Assembly (NCBI RefSeq): GCF_026745355.1
Contig: NC_079206.1
Coordinates: forward strand, 12,581,779 to 12,645,778
Length of the DNA stretch: 64,000 nucleotides
DNA from: Beta vulgaris subsp. vulgaris
Lineage: Eukaryota; Streptophyta; Magnoliopsida; Caryophyllales; Amaranthaceae
Direction: 5' to 3'
Positions 30,901 to 43,499 of the stretch are shown here, piece by piece; the stretch's first letter is position 1; each line of letters begins with the position of its first letter. The notes beneath the pieces were generated by a model that worked only from the letters and a program-made list of their open reading frames with translations, was not told the DNA's origin and did no database searches. Position numbers and translations under genes: made by a program.

Positions 30901-33900
30901 CTTTCAGTTTCTTGGATGGATTCTCAGCATTGTAGACCTCCACTTCTCGGACAAAGGCGATATCAGGATGGTACATGATGATTACGGATGGCTTCAAAAT
31001 GTCAAGTATAGCCAGATCACTTTCTAGGGCATGAAAATGTACTGGAGGTAGTGTCCCCCGGTTAGTCATAGCATCAGTAATAACATCTTCAGTATGCCTC
31101 CTGAGAAATCCATTTCCAGCATGTAGAGTTCTCTGCATGCCCTCATGAAAACCATCTTCAGTACCTGCATTACCATTTCTCACACCTCCGGTATCAGGAC
31201 TAGCTACTTGAGATTTATCACTTGTTTTAGAATTATATTGAGTCTTATTATGCTTTTCCAAGTTCTGTTTTTCCTGTGAGGTTTTCTTGCTTTTCCCCTT
31301 TCTTCTTCCTCGTGCATTTTCTTCATTGTCGACATCAGGTTGGCCTTCAACGACCTTATTCTTGGACAAATTTCTTATTGCCGATGCAGCAGCCAGCAGG
31401 GCATCATTTTCCTGCTTGTTTATGCTGCTAGATCCTGCATCTTCTTTAGTATTTTTTGCAACACCGTCAAGTATGCCAAAACCTTTAGGCTCCTTAGCTT
31501 TCTTCTTAGCACCTTTACGCCGTCCTTGATAACCTTTTAATTCTACTTTGCTGAGCAGATACTTCTCCCATTCTTCTCGCATCACCTGTTCAGGAAATTA
31601 TGCGAATATGTCACCTCTTAGAACAAGAGTAACACTGATACAGAGATACTGTAAACAAACATCGGTAAATTAGAAACCAAAAACTCTTTATGTCCATGGT
31701 TTATTGTAATGTTCCTGCTCAGTCACTCACGCACAAGCAAGAATAATTATAGAGAAGAGATATCAGAATAAAGGTTGATAAAGTAGCCTTGAGCTGTCGA
31801 GAGGCTCAATCTCTCCCAATACAAACTGCAAAAGATCAAGTAATTTTCTGTCTTCTTTCTACTCACCCTTCCCTTATATACAAAGTATCAGATTCTCTCT
31901 CTAGCCTAAAATACCCTTTTTCTAACAAACTTTCTGATTACAGCAGCCACTACCTGACCTTAACAACCACTAATTATTACCTTCACTTACTTGACTGATT
32001 TCCCCTTGCTAGCCTTGTAGTTCTGATGCCCTGCCCTTCTTCTTGCAAGGGGTGTAAGTCAGCATCTGAGGAGGGTTGGGATTCATTACATTTCTATCCA
32101 GTTGTCACCTAAAAACAGGTATCTAGATTCTCCAAAACCAAATTAAGAGAAACTAGCCTCAGGCCCTCAACACATGTTTAGATCGCAGTTACTATGTTTT
32201 CCAGATACCAAGCACAGCACTAACTCTGCCAGATCCCAGAGCTCTTGTGCAGCCAAGAAGAGGGGTAGAGACAAAGAGGGAAGAAGGAAATGGGAGGAAC
32301 AGGGAGGTAGACAGACAATTAGGTGGATTAGCATGAGGTAGCAGAATCAACAGATCCAATATCTGATCTGACAATTGGCATCTCAGAAAAACGCATCACT
32401 AGCAACAGGTCTATGAACGGATGAACCCGACATATATTAGAAAATCAAATTTTAGCTTGGTTCACCATAATGTTTATAGCACAGATACCCTTAAGAAAGT
32501 TGTATTTCTTTTGTTTCCTAGATGACTTATGTCTTTCTTCTCAAAACCATGACTTGTGAGATAATTATCCTTGTTAAGTTTCTACTGTTTTTATCACTTA
32601 ATCATAGCTTTGGTTAAATACACTTAAGATCTGAATTTAGGAAACTAGATTCACATCAGCTTTTGCCAGACTGGAAAATCACAAAGACAGTCCGACGAGC
32701 CACTTTTGAGGGCCACAACTTGCCAAGAATTTGAAAATATGAGGCCAAACATCTAATCCACAAAACAATCACGTCAACCTGAAAGGCGTAGCACAGAGCT
32801 AGATTACATAAGGACAAAGATGTCAATGGCAGCACCTCGTAACAGGCAATAGAAATAGGAAAAATGAAACTATACCTTCTTTGGGCCATTTCTAATGCAA
32901 TCCTCGAGCTGGATGCATGAGTGTTCATCCTTGCATGCAACTAAAACAATACCATTGTTATCATCTTCATTTGCACCCACAAGTTCATCAATTGATGATG
33001 CTTGTTTCGTTCTCTCTACTTCAATCTCCTCTAAAATATCCTGGAAAAACATTATTGGTCTCGTAAATTAGATTAAAGCAACTGAAACAAGAATCAGCTA
33101 CATAGAGTTCCATGTGTCACCTATAAATGAGATCATATACATAAAAAAATTCTAAAATCAAAACAGAGACTATAGACAGAAACAAACTCACTCACTCACA
33201 AGTAACACCTTCCACTTTGGTGGTTCCTCCAAAATCTCTTGAAGAAAAACTCCTCCACCTGAAGCCGAAGGCAAAGCATGCTCATTAGAAACAAACAAAT
33301 GGCATTAGAACTACAGGGTGTCAATTCAACGCCTCCAGCCGTCCAGCGGTTAAATCGTGTCTTTCATTCAACCTGACGGTTATGTTACTACAAACTATTA
33401 CAAAGAATCAAATATGAAACATCTAGCAAGCATCAATCAACTTCCATGTGGCTTATGCAAAATCAGCCAAAAAAAAAAAAAAGCACTCACCTTGTTTCTC
33501 ATTGCTACTCTCCTTCAACTTCCTCTTCTTTCCTGTCACATTTTCGTTTTGCCCACTTGACGTCCCTGCCTCTGATCTCGTGAAAAGATAAACCCGCTTC
33601 TTTGCGTACTCGAATATCTTATAACTTGATTCTGCAAAAATCCAAACTGACCTAAAGCTCTCCGAAGCCCTCAGTGAATCCAAATACTTCAAATAAGTCA
33701 CTGCATCATACCTACCAACATATACGAGTCATTCTCATATGTCATTGAACAGAACAGCAACTAATACTAACAAGGATCTGGTCAAACAGGCAGTAATGTA
33801 TCACCCAATATCTGAAGAATTCAGAAGCTACAATATTCCTTCCATCCAAAATATCAGTCTTTACACCAAATTTCTTTTGATACCATATATGCATCATTCT

Positions 33901-34908
33901 AATTTCTACACTACATAAGCAACAATAACTGTCACTTTGTAATATTGGAATAACACAATTAGCTCATTTTATAATATCATTATGATTCTCATATCAATTT
34001 GCTAAAATGACTTATATATTGGTTTAGAGGGAGTACCTAACAAGATAATCCAACAATTTCCTCAAGGTCTTCAAGTCCGAAACAAGTTGTTTGGTCTTCT
34101 TCCCCAAGTTATGCCAAATTGGGTCCAATTGTCTCCTAATAATCTCATCAAAAGACTTAAACAATCCATTCTCAACTGTCAAATCCTCAACATCAACCTT
34201 ATTAGTCTTCCTCATTTCCTTCAAACAAGCATCCATAACCTCAATTATGGCCTTCTGAATCCCCTTCATCGCCACATTCATCGGAACTCTAAAATCCACC
34301 ACCTCAGAAGGATTCCTCTCAAGCTCCTGCGAAACGTAAACCTGAAACCTAGGCCACAAATGCAGCTTCCTAACAAACAAACACTTCATAATCCTCTCTG
34401 CTTTCGCAAATCCAGAGACCATTGCGCAAGGCTTATCCGAAAACGCCCGTATATAGGCATTTCTATTCAATGATCTCAATATTCGAACGATAAACGCCTC
34501 GGTCGATGTTTCAGTCAGAGAATGCGCATTGAGAATAAGAATGCCGGCAATTTTAGAGGTGGGGATTTTGGAGGTGAGAAGATCAACAATGAGAATGCGA
34601 GAAGTGATGAAATAGACGCCACCGGAAGAGTAAAGTGCGTGACGCTGGTGCGATGGTAGCTCCGTATTGATTTCAATAGGTCCGCCATTGAAATTAGGGT
34701 TAGGGTTAGGGTTAGGGTTTGAAAGTAAAATCGATTTGCGTTGAGAAGGATTAGCGGAGAGGATTAAGAGAGTACCTTGATCGGAGGAGTGAAGAGAGAG
34801 GAGAGTTGCGATGAGTTTAGAGAGAGAAAGTCCCGAAGAGAGGATAACTAAGCCGCCATTTTCGTCTTCTAAAAGGTCTGAGATTATATGCTCGTGAAAT
34901 TGTACCAT
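27946..34908 (-). CDS. UVH1: DNA repair endonuclease XPF / RAD1 / UVH1, nine exons, complete
   Basis: XPF with ERCC1 forms the structure-specific endonuclease that cuts 5' of lesions in nucleotide excision repair and acts in recombination, in the nucleus. Minus-strand exons are 34908-34037, 33711-33491, 33258-33200, 33040-32876, 31585-30776, 29820-29710, 29594-29334, 29098-28875 and 28156-27946. They total 2934 bp, or 977 residues plus TGA, close to known plant XPF lengths. Every phase joins cleanly. The N-terminus (MVQFHEHIISDLLEDENGG) and residues 1-440 are the inactive helicase-like part. Exon 5 holds a Lys-rich variable linker. Exon 7 holds the nuclease motif: GD at 777-778, ERK at 788-790, D794. 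Exon 9 is the HhH region that binds ERCC1. Intron 6 uses a GC donor. Boundaries were assigned by eye. Confidence 0.95.
29708..29710 (-). promoter_or_regulatory. Non-canonical GC splice donor of XPF intron 6
   Basis: On the minus strand, exon 6 ends ...GAAATGCAG and the intron begins GCATGT. The next exon starts after TTAG with GTCATAGTGGAC. Using GC keeps the frame (...KEMQ|VIVDMRE) that matches the XPF family. The nearest GT would shift the frame. GC-AG introns are a known minor class in plants. Confidence 0.75.
29953..30164. repeat. Tandem duplication of about 104-108 bp in XPF intron 5
   Basis: GTTCTCT(C/T)ATACCAACAG starts both copies (29953 and 30057). They share GGCAAACAAACAAAGGCTAG and differ by a few bases. 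The duplication is confined to the intron. Confidence 0.85.
30587..30608 (+). repeat. G22 homopolymer in XPF intron 5
   Basis: An uninterrupted run of 22 G on the plus strand, preceded by GTGTGTGTGGTTT. In the transcript it is C22, and in the template strand it could form a G-quadruplex. Homopolymers of this length are also places where assemblies err. Confidence 0.9.
34693..34720 (-). repeat. TTAGGG-type tandem repeat inside XPF exon 1, encoding Asn-Pro repeats
   Basis: ATTAGGG units repeat four times on the plus strand (hexamer TTAGGG). On the coding strand this gives NPNPNPNPN near residue 65-72. Telomere-like hexamers also occur in telo-boxes; here they are coding. Confidence 0.85.
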
Positions 34909-35250
34909 TTGTTTGTTCTTGTTTTATCTTTGTCGAGAAATTAGGGTTTCAAGTTCTTTAATTTGATAGAGTTTCCTCTATGTTCGACAAAAAATGGAGA
35001 TTTAAGGAGTTTTCAGATATTCAAAAGTGATAAGTTGAGTGAATGAAGATGGCGGGAAGAGAGAAGATGATGGATTCTGTTGAAGCTCAAATCAATTATC
35101 TGTTTGAGTACGTCGGGCGTCGTTAAATAGCCAACTTTTAGCACGGTCCAAATAGCGAACGTTCGTATCAAGTCAAAGGCCGGAAATTTGACTTTTTCGC
35201 CAAAAATAGTGTTTTCCGTACCTTTTAACAAAACTTAAATTAAGGTTGTT
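34909..35250 (-). promoter_or_regulatory. XPF 5' UTR and putative promoter
   Basis: On the minus strand, ACAAACAAATGG gives a good plant start context. A telo-box AAACCCTAA lies 33-41 bp upstream (34941-34949), a motif common in promoters and leaders of plant housekeeping genes. No clear TATA box was seen. The region ends where AT-rich intergenic DNA begins. Confidence 0.5.
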
Positions 35251-35409
35251 ATATTCCCACAAAAAAAAAGGTACATACCCACAAAATGTCTTATTACCCT
35301 GTATATCCCCACAAAATACTTTATTACCTTGATATATCCCAAAAAACTCAAAACTAACCTTTCAAGGTAAAATTTTGCAAATTTCACAAGTACCTCTATT
35401 ATGCATGTA

Positions 35410-36577
35410 CTAGCAATTTACGAACGCGATGCGTGCCTCATTTTTTTAAAAACACAAATTTTACCTTTTTTAGGCATTAGCAAGGGTAAAATATGATCCA
35501 TGATCCCAAAATTGTATCCGAAAAGTATAATCTAAATTCAATTTTTTTTCCTTGTCTAACTTCTTAATTATGTTTTCACACATTGATATTTAAAATTTTC
35601 ATCATTTTAAATGTTGTCCTTTTCTAAATTTTAACACTTTGAGTTTCAATTATATTTGAAATGAAATTTTAAATTTTTCATACACAATTTGATATTGGAA
35701 TTTTTTTTAGAAAAACAAAAATCGTTACTTTTCGCAAATTAATGTAGCTTTTTTTCTGAAAATGGATTTTTGCAAAAGTTTTTCGTAAAAAGTTTGATAT
35801 TGTTTTGTTTTTCAAATTTAGATCTGAACATGTGATATTGTTTTGTTTTTCAAAATTTAGATCTGAACATGGATTTTTTGCAAAAATTTTGGGCAAAAAT
35901 TTTAATATTGCCATTTTTTTTTTTGTAAAAAACTAAATTTATTTTATATGAAAATAAATTAAATTTAAGTCTCATTGTATAAAAGCCCTTTTGAACTCAT
36001 TGCTATCATTTTCATTTTTTTAGCTACATAACAGTCGACTAAGTTGCTATTGTATATTTCAACTAATGTTAAATAATTTTGAAGGTTAAAATAATTATGT
36101 ACCTTTTTGGAAGTTCGCAAATTGTCGAAGGATGAATGTGTGATATCGCCATCAAAATCTTATGTTTTTCTCAGATTTGTGTTTATAGGTAACTTTTTTG
36201 AGTATGTAATAGTGAATGGTTCTTGAGAATAGTGATTTGTAAGTAAATTTTTGTAAACGTTTTTGTATGTATTGACGTGCGTTCTAGGTTATTAGTTTTA
36301 GTTTGTATGTTAATTTTAAGTTTTAATAAAGTTTTCTGGTTACTTGAGTGATTTGCGTGATATTTATAACGCGATTTTCTCAATTATATGAGTGATTTGT
36401 AAAGTTTCTTCTTTTAAGTGATTTGTGAGTGAGTGTTGTAAATTAATTTTCGGTAGTTTTCTTTTAGTGCTGATTTTAATTTTGACATTCCTTTTGTAGT
36501 TTAGAAAAGAAAGGGGGGCAAAATAGGCATTTCAAAAGAGGACACCATTGCTCCCCCCTTCCCTTATATAATAGAGA
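35410..36577 (-). mobile_element. Non-autonomous Helitron H1
   Basis: On the minus strand it starts TCTCTATTATATAAGGG after an A. It ends with the hairpin GCACGCATCGCGTTC, then TTGCTAG followed by T. A 5' TC, a 3' CTAG, an upstream hairpin and A|T flanks without duplication are the Helitron signature. It is 1168 bp, with no RepHel protein. It shares its ends with H2-H5. Confidence 0.85.
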
Positions 36578-37593
36578 TGATTCGTTATATTTTAGGGAAA
36601 ATTGTCAACATAAATTTTAAGTTTGGGACATCCTTTTAGATTAATCTCAAATTTTGATTAAATTTTAAATAATCTATTCTAAGTTTGTGAGTAGTTTTTC
36701 CTATATTGATTCCTAGTGAAAAATGACTAATTGTTAACTTATAATAGAGGTCTACTTGCCACGTGGGGCAATTTATTGATTTTTAAATTATTTTTCTCTC
36801 TTTCTCTTCTATTTTATTTTATTTCTTTTCTTATTCTATCACCTCCTCCTTCCCCTCCAGACCAGTTCTCCACTGCCCCACAACCACTACATGAACCACC
36901 CTCAAAACCATCTTTACCCTTTGTCTTCTTTTTCGTTATCTTCCTCCTTTCCTTACACAACCCACAACCACCACCGTCGTCACCTCCATCTCCTTCCCTT
37001 CCTTTTTCTTTTTATTTTCTATATATTTTTCACTGAAGGGGAGTGAGGGTGGTGGCTGAGTAAACCAGAGGGAGAGAAAGAGGATATAGATTTCGGTGAG
37101 AAGGAGGTGGTCGGTCAAGGTTGTGGCTACTGGCTAGGCAATGGTTTTAGTGGATATGGTTTAGACTAAGATAGGGTGGAAGGAGGTTATGGTTTAGACT
37201 AAGATAGGGTGGAATGACAATTAAGAGATTAAGACTGATTAGTGTTTTCTACCTCTTAAAAGAAAGTTTCAAAACTGGTCACGTCCAATTAGAGTTGAAT
37301 ATGTTCAAACAAGTGATTTTAAATAATGGAGGAAGGGTAAGATATATACGTTAATATGTCTTTAACTTTGGCCCTTCTTTTACAACGAAACTATTTAAGG
37401 TTTGAGAAAGCTCAACTAAGAGTATGGATGATATATATTTGTTGTTAATAGATAACTTGCGATAAAGTTTTATATTAAGGTAACACTAGAAAAGTATTCT
37501 ATCTTAGGTAGTATGTGGCTCAATGGAGCCACGTTGCCTTCCATGGCCTCGACCAGGGATCCAATCATCCCCGCAAATTCGAAGGTGCACATG
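36578..37593. other. Intergenic region
   Basis: No gene was recognised. 36790-37040 is strongly pyrimidine-rich on the plus strand (CTCCTCCTTCCCCTCC) and then CCACC-rich, reminiscent of a decayed transposon interior. The proline-rich open frame at 36731 is a composition effect. 37150-37210 holds a short direct repeat, GGTTTAGACTAAGATAGGG. Confidence 0.4.
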
Positions 37594-37601
37594 GTTGCAC
37601 C

Positions 37602-38988
37602 TAGGGTTGTGCAAAGATCAAGATCGGATCGGAATCTTGACCGGAATAGAGATGTCTATTCAGTTACTCGAGCTGGGTTCAAGTTAGGTCATCTTAGGTT
37701 CCAGGTCATGTTCGGTCATGTCCTGTTAGGTCATTAAATCAATCAGGTTGGGTGTGGGTCGGGAACGGTCACAATTCAGTCAGGTTTGTCTCGGTTCATT
37801 TCTTTTTTTCAGGTTCAGCCAGGTTTGTCACGATCAATTTCGGGACAAGTCATCTTTCGTGATCATGTGGTGTCGAATCGAGTTTATTCCAGGTTTGTAG
37901 CGGGTGCTTTCAAGTTCAGGTCATGCGTGGGTCGGATACTTATTAGGTCAGGATAATAGTGGTTTGGGTCAGTTTCAGGATGGTAGTTATCGAGTTGTAC
38001 CATACTTTGTTTCTAGGTCACTTCGAGTCGCTTCGAGTCGCTTCGAGCACAGTACAAGTTATGAATTTTGTGTGGTACTGCTTCAAATTTGTATCATTAT
38101 TTAAGATTTCACTGAAAATCAATGCTTAGATAGTTCATCTAGTTATATGCCTTTCTACAATAGTGTTAGTTATGTTACTATATGGTGAAGTCAATGACAA
38201 GTCGAGTTATCAACAATCAACAAGTCGGGTAAAATCGGGTAACATGTAGCAACAAGCCAGGTAAAATAATGTACCGGGTCACAACAGATCGGGTTAATCA
38301 CAAGTTACGTCGAGTTAATCAGTTTCATGTCCTAAACAGGTCAGCTGTCGAATCGGGTTCCATCGTTATTAGGCCAAATCATTTTAGTTATCTGTTTTTT
38401 ATGGGTGGGTATCAGTTCAGGTTCAGGTCATATAGTATCTGGTCAAGAGTAGGTATCAGTTATTATCAGGTCGGTACAGGTCAGGTTACAGGTGACTTGT
38501 TTTGCCAAAATTTCAGGTGCAAGTCAGCTACAGGTCATTGCGGGTTCAGGTCGGGTTATCAAATCAGGTCATTTTTTGACAGCTCTAGACCCGAGAACCA
38601 AATTTGAATCGGACCGGAGATTTCGGTCCAGTCCTCGCTCCACAAAAAAAATTATTTTCGGGTTTTCAGTCCGGTCCAAACCTGGAAATTGTGGACCGCG
38701 CCGGTTGGACCGGAGTTTCTATTATTTTAGTAAAAAAGAGTTTATAAGTTAAAAAAAGTTTAAAAAGGTAAAAAGTTAAAAATTTAATATTTGTTACTTT
38801 AGAATTATTGTTATTAAAATTATTAATTTTCAATGTATTTAGTTTATAAATATATATTTAAATAAAATAAAAAGCTTATTTTTTTTAAAAAAATAAAAAG
38901 CTTATTTTTTTAAAAAAATAAAATCTTGTCCTGGTCCGAAAAAATACCAAATTCTGGTCCACTGGTCGTGGACCGATGCACTCCCCTA
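37602..38988. mobile_element. hAT MITE (outer), TSD GTTGCACC
   Basis: TAGGGTTGTGCA at the left and TGCACTCCCCTA at the right are inverted repeats. GTTGCACC flanks both sides exactly (37594-37601 and 38989-38996). Its own interior is GGTCC/GGACC-rich (38590-38985). It is interrupted by a second hAT element at 37647-38587. There is no transposase. Confidence 0.88.
37647..38587. mobile_element. hAT MITE (inner), nested in the outer one
   Basis: The termini are TAGAGATGTC and GACAGCTCTA. The 8-bp flanks GACCGGAA and GACCCGAG match at six positions. The interior is dominated by AGGTCA/GGTTCAGGTC words. The inner copy splits the GGACCGG-type sequence of the outer element, so it inserted later. Confidence 0.7.
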
Positions 38989-38996
38989 GTTGCACC

Positions 38997-40446
38997 TTCT
39001 CTACGTGCACGGTACATAACGATACCGTTTTGTTATTCCAATGAACATTTGCAATTTTGGATTGACCTACCTCAAATTTCTTATTCCTCAACTTTTTCAC
39101 CCCATGTGCATTTGAAACCAATAAACTTGCAGTTTATTCTAATGAACATTGTAGTATAATGAACATATGCTATTGTTGATTGAACATATGCAATTTCGTA
39201 ATGAACATTTATGAAAAAATTAGTGTAATAAACACATTATTTCTGTTGAATGAACAATTACAATTTTGGATTGAACATTTCCGACTTATTCAAAAATTCA
39301 TTATGTTTACTAATTTTCAAAATTCAAAAGTGCCGCTAATTTTCAAATTTCAAAGTATGTTTCAAATTTGCTGTTGTTCATTTCTCTCTTCATTCAACCT
39401 ACCGTTGATTTCAATTGTTAGTTATTTCATCAAAATTCTTCGAAATGTTCTTTCAAATTACTTGTATGTCACTCTGGTGGATATCTATATTGTCATTATT
39501 ATTCTTTGTAATGTAAAAATATGATTTTGCAATGAATGACATATTATTTATAACGAATGACCCAAATGAATAATTATATAATTATCGAAAAATAATTAAT
39601 TACAAAATATTGTAAATTTAAAATGTAGTATCTACCCAAATGTAGAAATATAACCACAATATGTAATACAATATATCTCGTATGAACACCAAGGTCTTAC
39701 AAAAGAACATTTATTGCTAAATAAACACTATTGAGTTCTTTAAGTATATATTCTTTTGTTTGATCTTCCTCCCTTTTTCGATTTATTTGATTTATGAGAT
39801 TTTTACATCGTAAAGTATCATTAGATGTTTAAACTAGTCGAACTGAACTGATACAAGAAAGAAAAGAGTAGTAGTTAAAATAAAATTCTTCAAGTAGTTT
39901 ATAATACAATGAACATAGTCTTTCAAAAACACAATGAAAATATTTTAATAATACAATGAATATGCTCTCGGACACACAATAAATATATATGACTTAATAT
40001 AACGACCATGTGACTAAAATGATTTTAATGAATACATATTAGTAATACAATTAACATTTGTCCCCAAAATGTGCACATTGTACTTGCAAATAGTACAATA
40101 AACATCATATAATCATACAAGGAACATTTGAACAAATAGCACACTTTTGTAGACACATATATGATAATTAAGCCATCATCAAATCATATCATTTTATTGA
40201 ATATATTACAAACATATAATGAACATCTGGCCAACATGTGTTTCAGCGAATATATGCTAATAGGACAATGAACATATGTCATAATTCATGTTATTCATGC
40301 AATTAATATGTGTTAAACACACAATGAACATATGAAGAAATACACCTAACATCTGAACAAACACATAATAAAGATATGAATAAACATAATAAGTATATGA
40401 CCAACACGAATTCAATAAGTACATTATAATAATAAAAACAAACATA
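38997..40446. repeat. AACAT-rich repetitive region
   Basis: Dozens of AATGAACAT-type words occur at irregular spacing in AT-rich DNA. The same words recur at 49331-49850 and 58110-58320. No protein coding was recognised. The regular spacing of a satellite is absent, so this is probably the interior of a transposon family whose ends were not identified. Confidence 0.45.
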
Positions 40447-42034
40447 TCTCTATTACATAAGGGAAGGGGGGACCTATGGTGTCCTTTTTTGAACCGACTA
40501 TTTTACCCTCCCCCCTCTTTCCTTTACTAATTACAAAAATATTATCAATACCAAAATGGGGATTCAAACAAAGCTACCAAAAATTAAATTTCAACATCAC
40601 TCCCAAATCACTTATGTTAGGAAACTTTACAAATCCCTTTCTAAATCATGTTCAAGAAATCCCGCAAATCACTAAACTTTACAAAAAACTAAAAATTAAC
40701 TTACAAACAAAAACTAATATAGTACTGTAAAAAAAAAAGCTAATATAGTAGGGCGTAAATACATAAAAAAATCATTCACAAAAATCACTTACAAATCATT
40801 GTTCTCAAGAACTCACAAATTTCACTTACAAATTATTTTTTACCTATACACGCTATGCATAAAAATCTGTAAAAAAAACATAAAATTTCGACGGGGATAT
40901 CACACATTTGTCCATCGACGATTTGCAAACTTCCAAAAAGGTACATAATTCTTTTAATCTTCCAAGTTATTTCAAATTAGTTGAAAAAACAATAGCAATT
41001 GTTATGTAGCGACTAACAGAAAAAAGGGAGATGATAGCAATTAGTTAAAAACGACTTTATTTAACCTTTATTTTCACATGAAATGAGAGAACAAGATAAA
41101 AGTAACAAATTTTGCTTTTTTTTTTTTAAAATTCCAATATTAAAAATTCTGCTCATAAATTTTGCAAAAAAAAAAATAAATAAATTTTGAAAAAAAAAAC
41201 CAAAATCAAATTTTTCGCGAACGATTTTTGCAAAAATCAATTTTCAGAAAAATATTAAATTAATTTGCTAAAACCATTTTTCAGAAAAAAAAATTACATT
41301 ATTTTGCGAAAACAAATAGTGAAATTAAGCACCAAGACAACTGTAAAATTTTGAAATGGAAAAAAAGGGCTTTCATACAATTTAAATTTAATTCATTTTC
41401 ATGTTAAATTAGAAAACAAGATAAAAGAAACGATTTTTGTTTTTTAAAAAATTCCAATATCAAATTGTGTATGAAAATTTACAATTTTATCTCTAATATA
41501 ATTTTAAATATGAGACTGATGAAAATTTTAAATATAAGTTTGTGAAATCATAATTTAGATGTTAGGTAAGGGAAAAAAAACTGAAATTGATTCATACTTC
41601 TCGGATTCAAATTTTGGGATGATAGATAATCGACCCAAGAAAAAACTGAAGTTGATTTAAGAGATTACCTTTCTTTGTTATAAAATCGACCCAAGAAAAA
41701 ACAGAAGTTGGTTTGCTTCCTTCAAAAGTGGTTGATACGGTTGATGGATTTTTGATGAATTAGATCTACTGCTTTGCTTAATACTTGAAAAGGCTGATTT
41801 TCTTATTGTATAGTGTATAGTTTGATGAACTAGATTCCTTGAAAATATGGTTTGTAGATTTGTAGTGAGAGGAGAGAGAAAATAAGTAGCAAAAGTAGTG
41901 GAATTATACTGATGTTGCCAAGTAGTGGAAAAGGTAGTGAAATATTTTTTGTTAAAATTCTAGAAGGATGTGCCTATAGGCTACAACACGTCACTCGAAA
42001 TTTTGTGTTTCAAATACAAGTGTGGATCAAAGTA

Positions 42035-42264
42035 GTCCCTCCGTCCTCTATTAGTTTACCCCTATTCCTTTTAAAGGTGTCCCTTATTAGTTTACCCCTT
42101 TCTTTTTTTTGTTATTTTTGGAATGGGACCACAAACTTTTCATCACACATATATTCAACTTTAAGTATAAATAATCTTTTCTCTCTTTTTATATGCCCCA
42201 CAATACTATTCCTCCTAAAACTTTGTGCAAAAGAAAGGGGTAAACTAATAGAGGACGGAGGGAG
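42035..42264. mobile_element. Stowaway MITE inside Helitron H2
   Basis: The ends GTCCCTCCGTCCTCTATTAG and CTAATAGAGGACGGAGGGAG are inverted repeats with TA on both sides (42033-42034, 42265-42266). It is 230 bp. It sits in one copy of the H2 tandem repeat. Confidence 0.92.
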
Positions 42265-42405
42265 TATAAATTAGCCAAATTATAATATATATGGGTTTCA
42301 AATACAAGTGTAGATCAAAGTATAAATTAGCCAAATTATAATATATATGGGTTTCAAATACAAGTGTAGATCAAAGTATAAATTAGCCAAATTATAATAT
42401 TGTTG
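42265..42405 (+). repeat. 56-bp tandem repeat in Helitron H2
   Basis: Units begin at 42265, 42321 and 42377 (the last partial), each TATAAATTAGCCAAATTATA and ending AAGTGTAGATCAAAG. The tail of another unit, with GTGTGGATCAAAG, precedes the MITE (42007-42032). Confidence 0.9.
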
Positions 42406-42682
42406 CATTGGAAATTCAACGTAACAAATAATATGGACTCAATTTTTTTTGTTCAATAGAGATAAGGGAGTAATACTGTAATGCTACTTAAATGCAAAGA
42501 GTTAATGACTGCAAAAGAAATAACAAAATGTAGAAGGAGTACTATTGATTGTATTTCAAAGAATCTTATTCACAAAATGGAGGTGAACTTAAAATACTAA
42601 CTTGTATTTTCTTTTTGTTTACTACTTAGTAATATTTAGGCCTAAAAATGTCATCGCACGCATCGCGTGTATAAAAAGCTAG

Positions 42683-43499
42683 TATATTTATAGTACAAGG
42701 AACATTAATTGGTTTTGTCGTCTTTTAACATGATGTCGAACTCGTTCATCCTTTCCATTCACTAGGCTCGCTCCTTCGTTCATTGAGACATTAATTGCAA
42801 GGTTGATTTTATTTTTTCACAAACAACCATCAAGATCTTCATCGGAAAAGAGGGAAAAAATTACGAAACATAAGTGCAAAATGTAAAAAAAGATGTTCTA
42901 TTTTCTTATGAAATGCATAGATCTAGTACCTTGTATTCTCAATTTCACTTTGCAACTCGCTGTGTTCATCTTCATGTACGAAAATTATGCAAGAAATTGA
43001 AGAATCTTAAGAGTTTGATGAGGTTAGAGAGAAGTTAGAGAGATGTAGGAGGATTTGAGAAGAAGAGAGAGAAAGTCTCTAAAAAGGAAAAATGAAAGTA
43101 ATGTATTATAAAAATAGGTTTTATATTTTTCAGTGTTCATTGGAGATCAAAATATGTTCACTCCATGCGTTGTAGGTTTAATGAAGTTGCGTTTTATATT
43201 TTGTTGACCTGTGTTTTGACCCGTGCGCACATTCCTCCAGGTATACCCGTGTGCACCAATCGACAAATTGAGACATCTCGAGAGAATCCCCCATCAGATA
43301 TCCTCAGATAGGTAAACCATGGGTCCAACTTTGTACCCAAAAAAAGATAGGTGAACTGTGGGTTCAACTTTGTACCCAAAAAACGTGGCTACAATTCGAG
43401 AGGGTGGATCTGTGGATATCAACTCTAAAAGTCTTATTTATAATTTATCAAAAAAAAAAAAAACGCTAAAAGTCTTCCCCTTAAAAGTCTGCTATCATA
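42683..43499. other. Intergenic region with a 39-bp tandem repeat
   Basis: No gene was recognised. AGATAGGT(A/G)AAC(C/T) starts two 39-bp units at 43306 and 43345. The rest is AT-rich with GAGAGAAG runs near 43030-43080. Confidence 0.5.

Larger units (their letters stand above)
40447..42682 (+). mobile_element. Non-autonomous Helitron H2
   Basis: It starts TCTCTATTACATAAGGG after an A. It ends with the CGCACGCATCGCGTG hairpin, then AAAAAGCTAG followed by T. At 2236 bp it is the longest copy with a single nested insert, a Stowaway MITE at 42035. It also carries a 56-bp tandem repeat near its 3' part. No RepHel is encoded. Confidence 0.85.

Noticed and set aside
36731..37118. Proline-rich frames on both strands
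   Set aside because: Pyrimidine-rich low-complexity DNA; no splice context or conserved motif.
39180..39524. 114-residue frame in the AACAT-rich region
   Set aside because: AT-rich, Phe/Ile/Leu-dominated translation with no recognisable domain.
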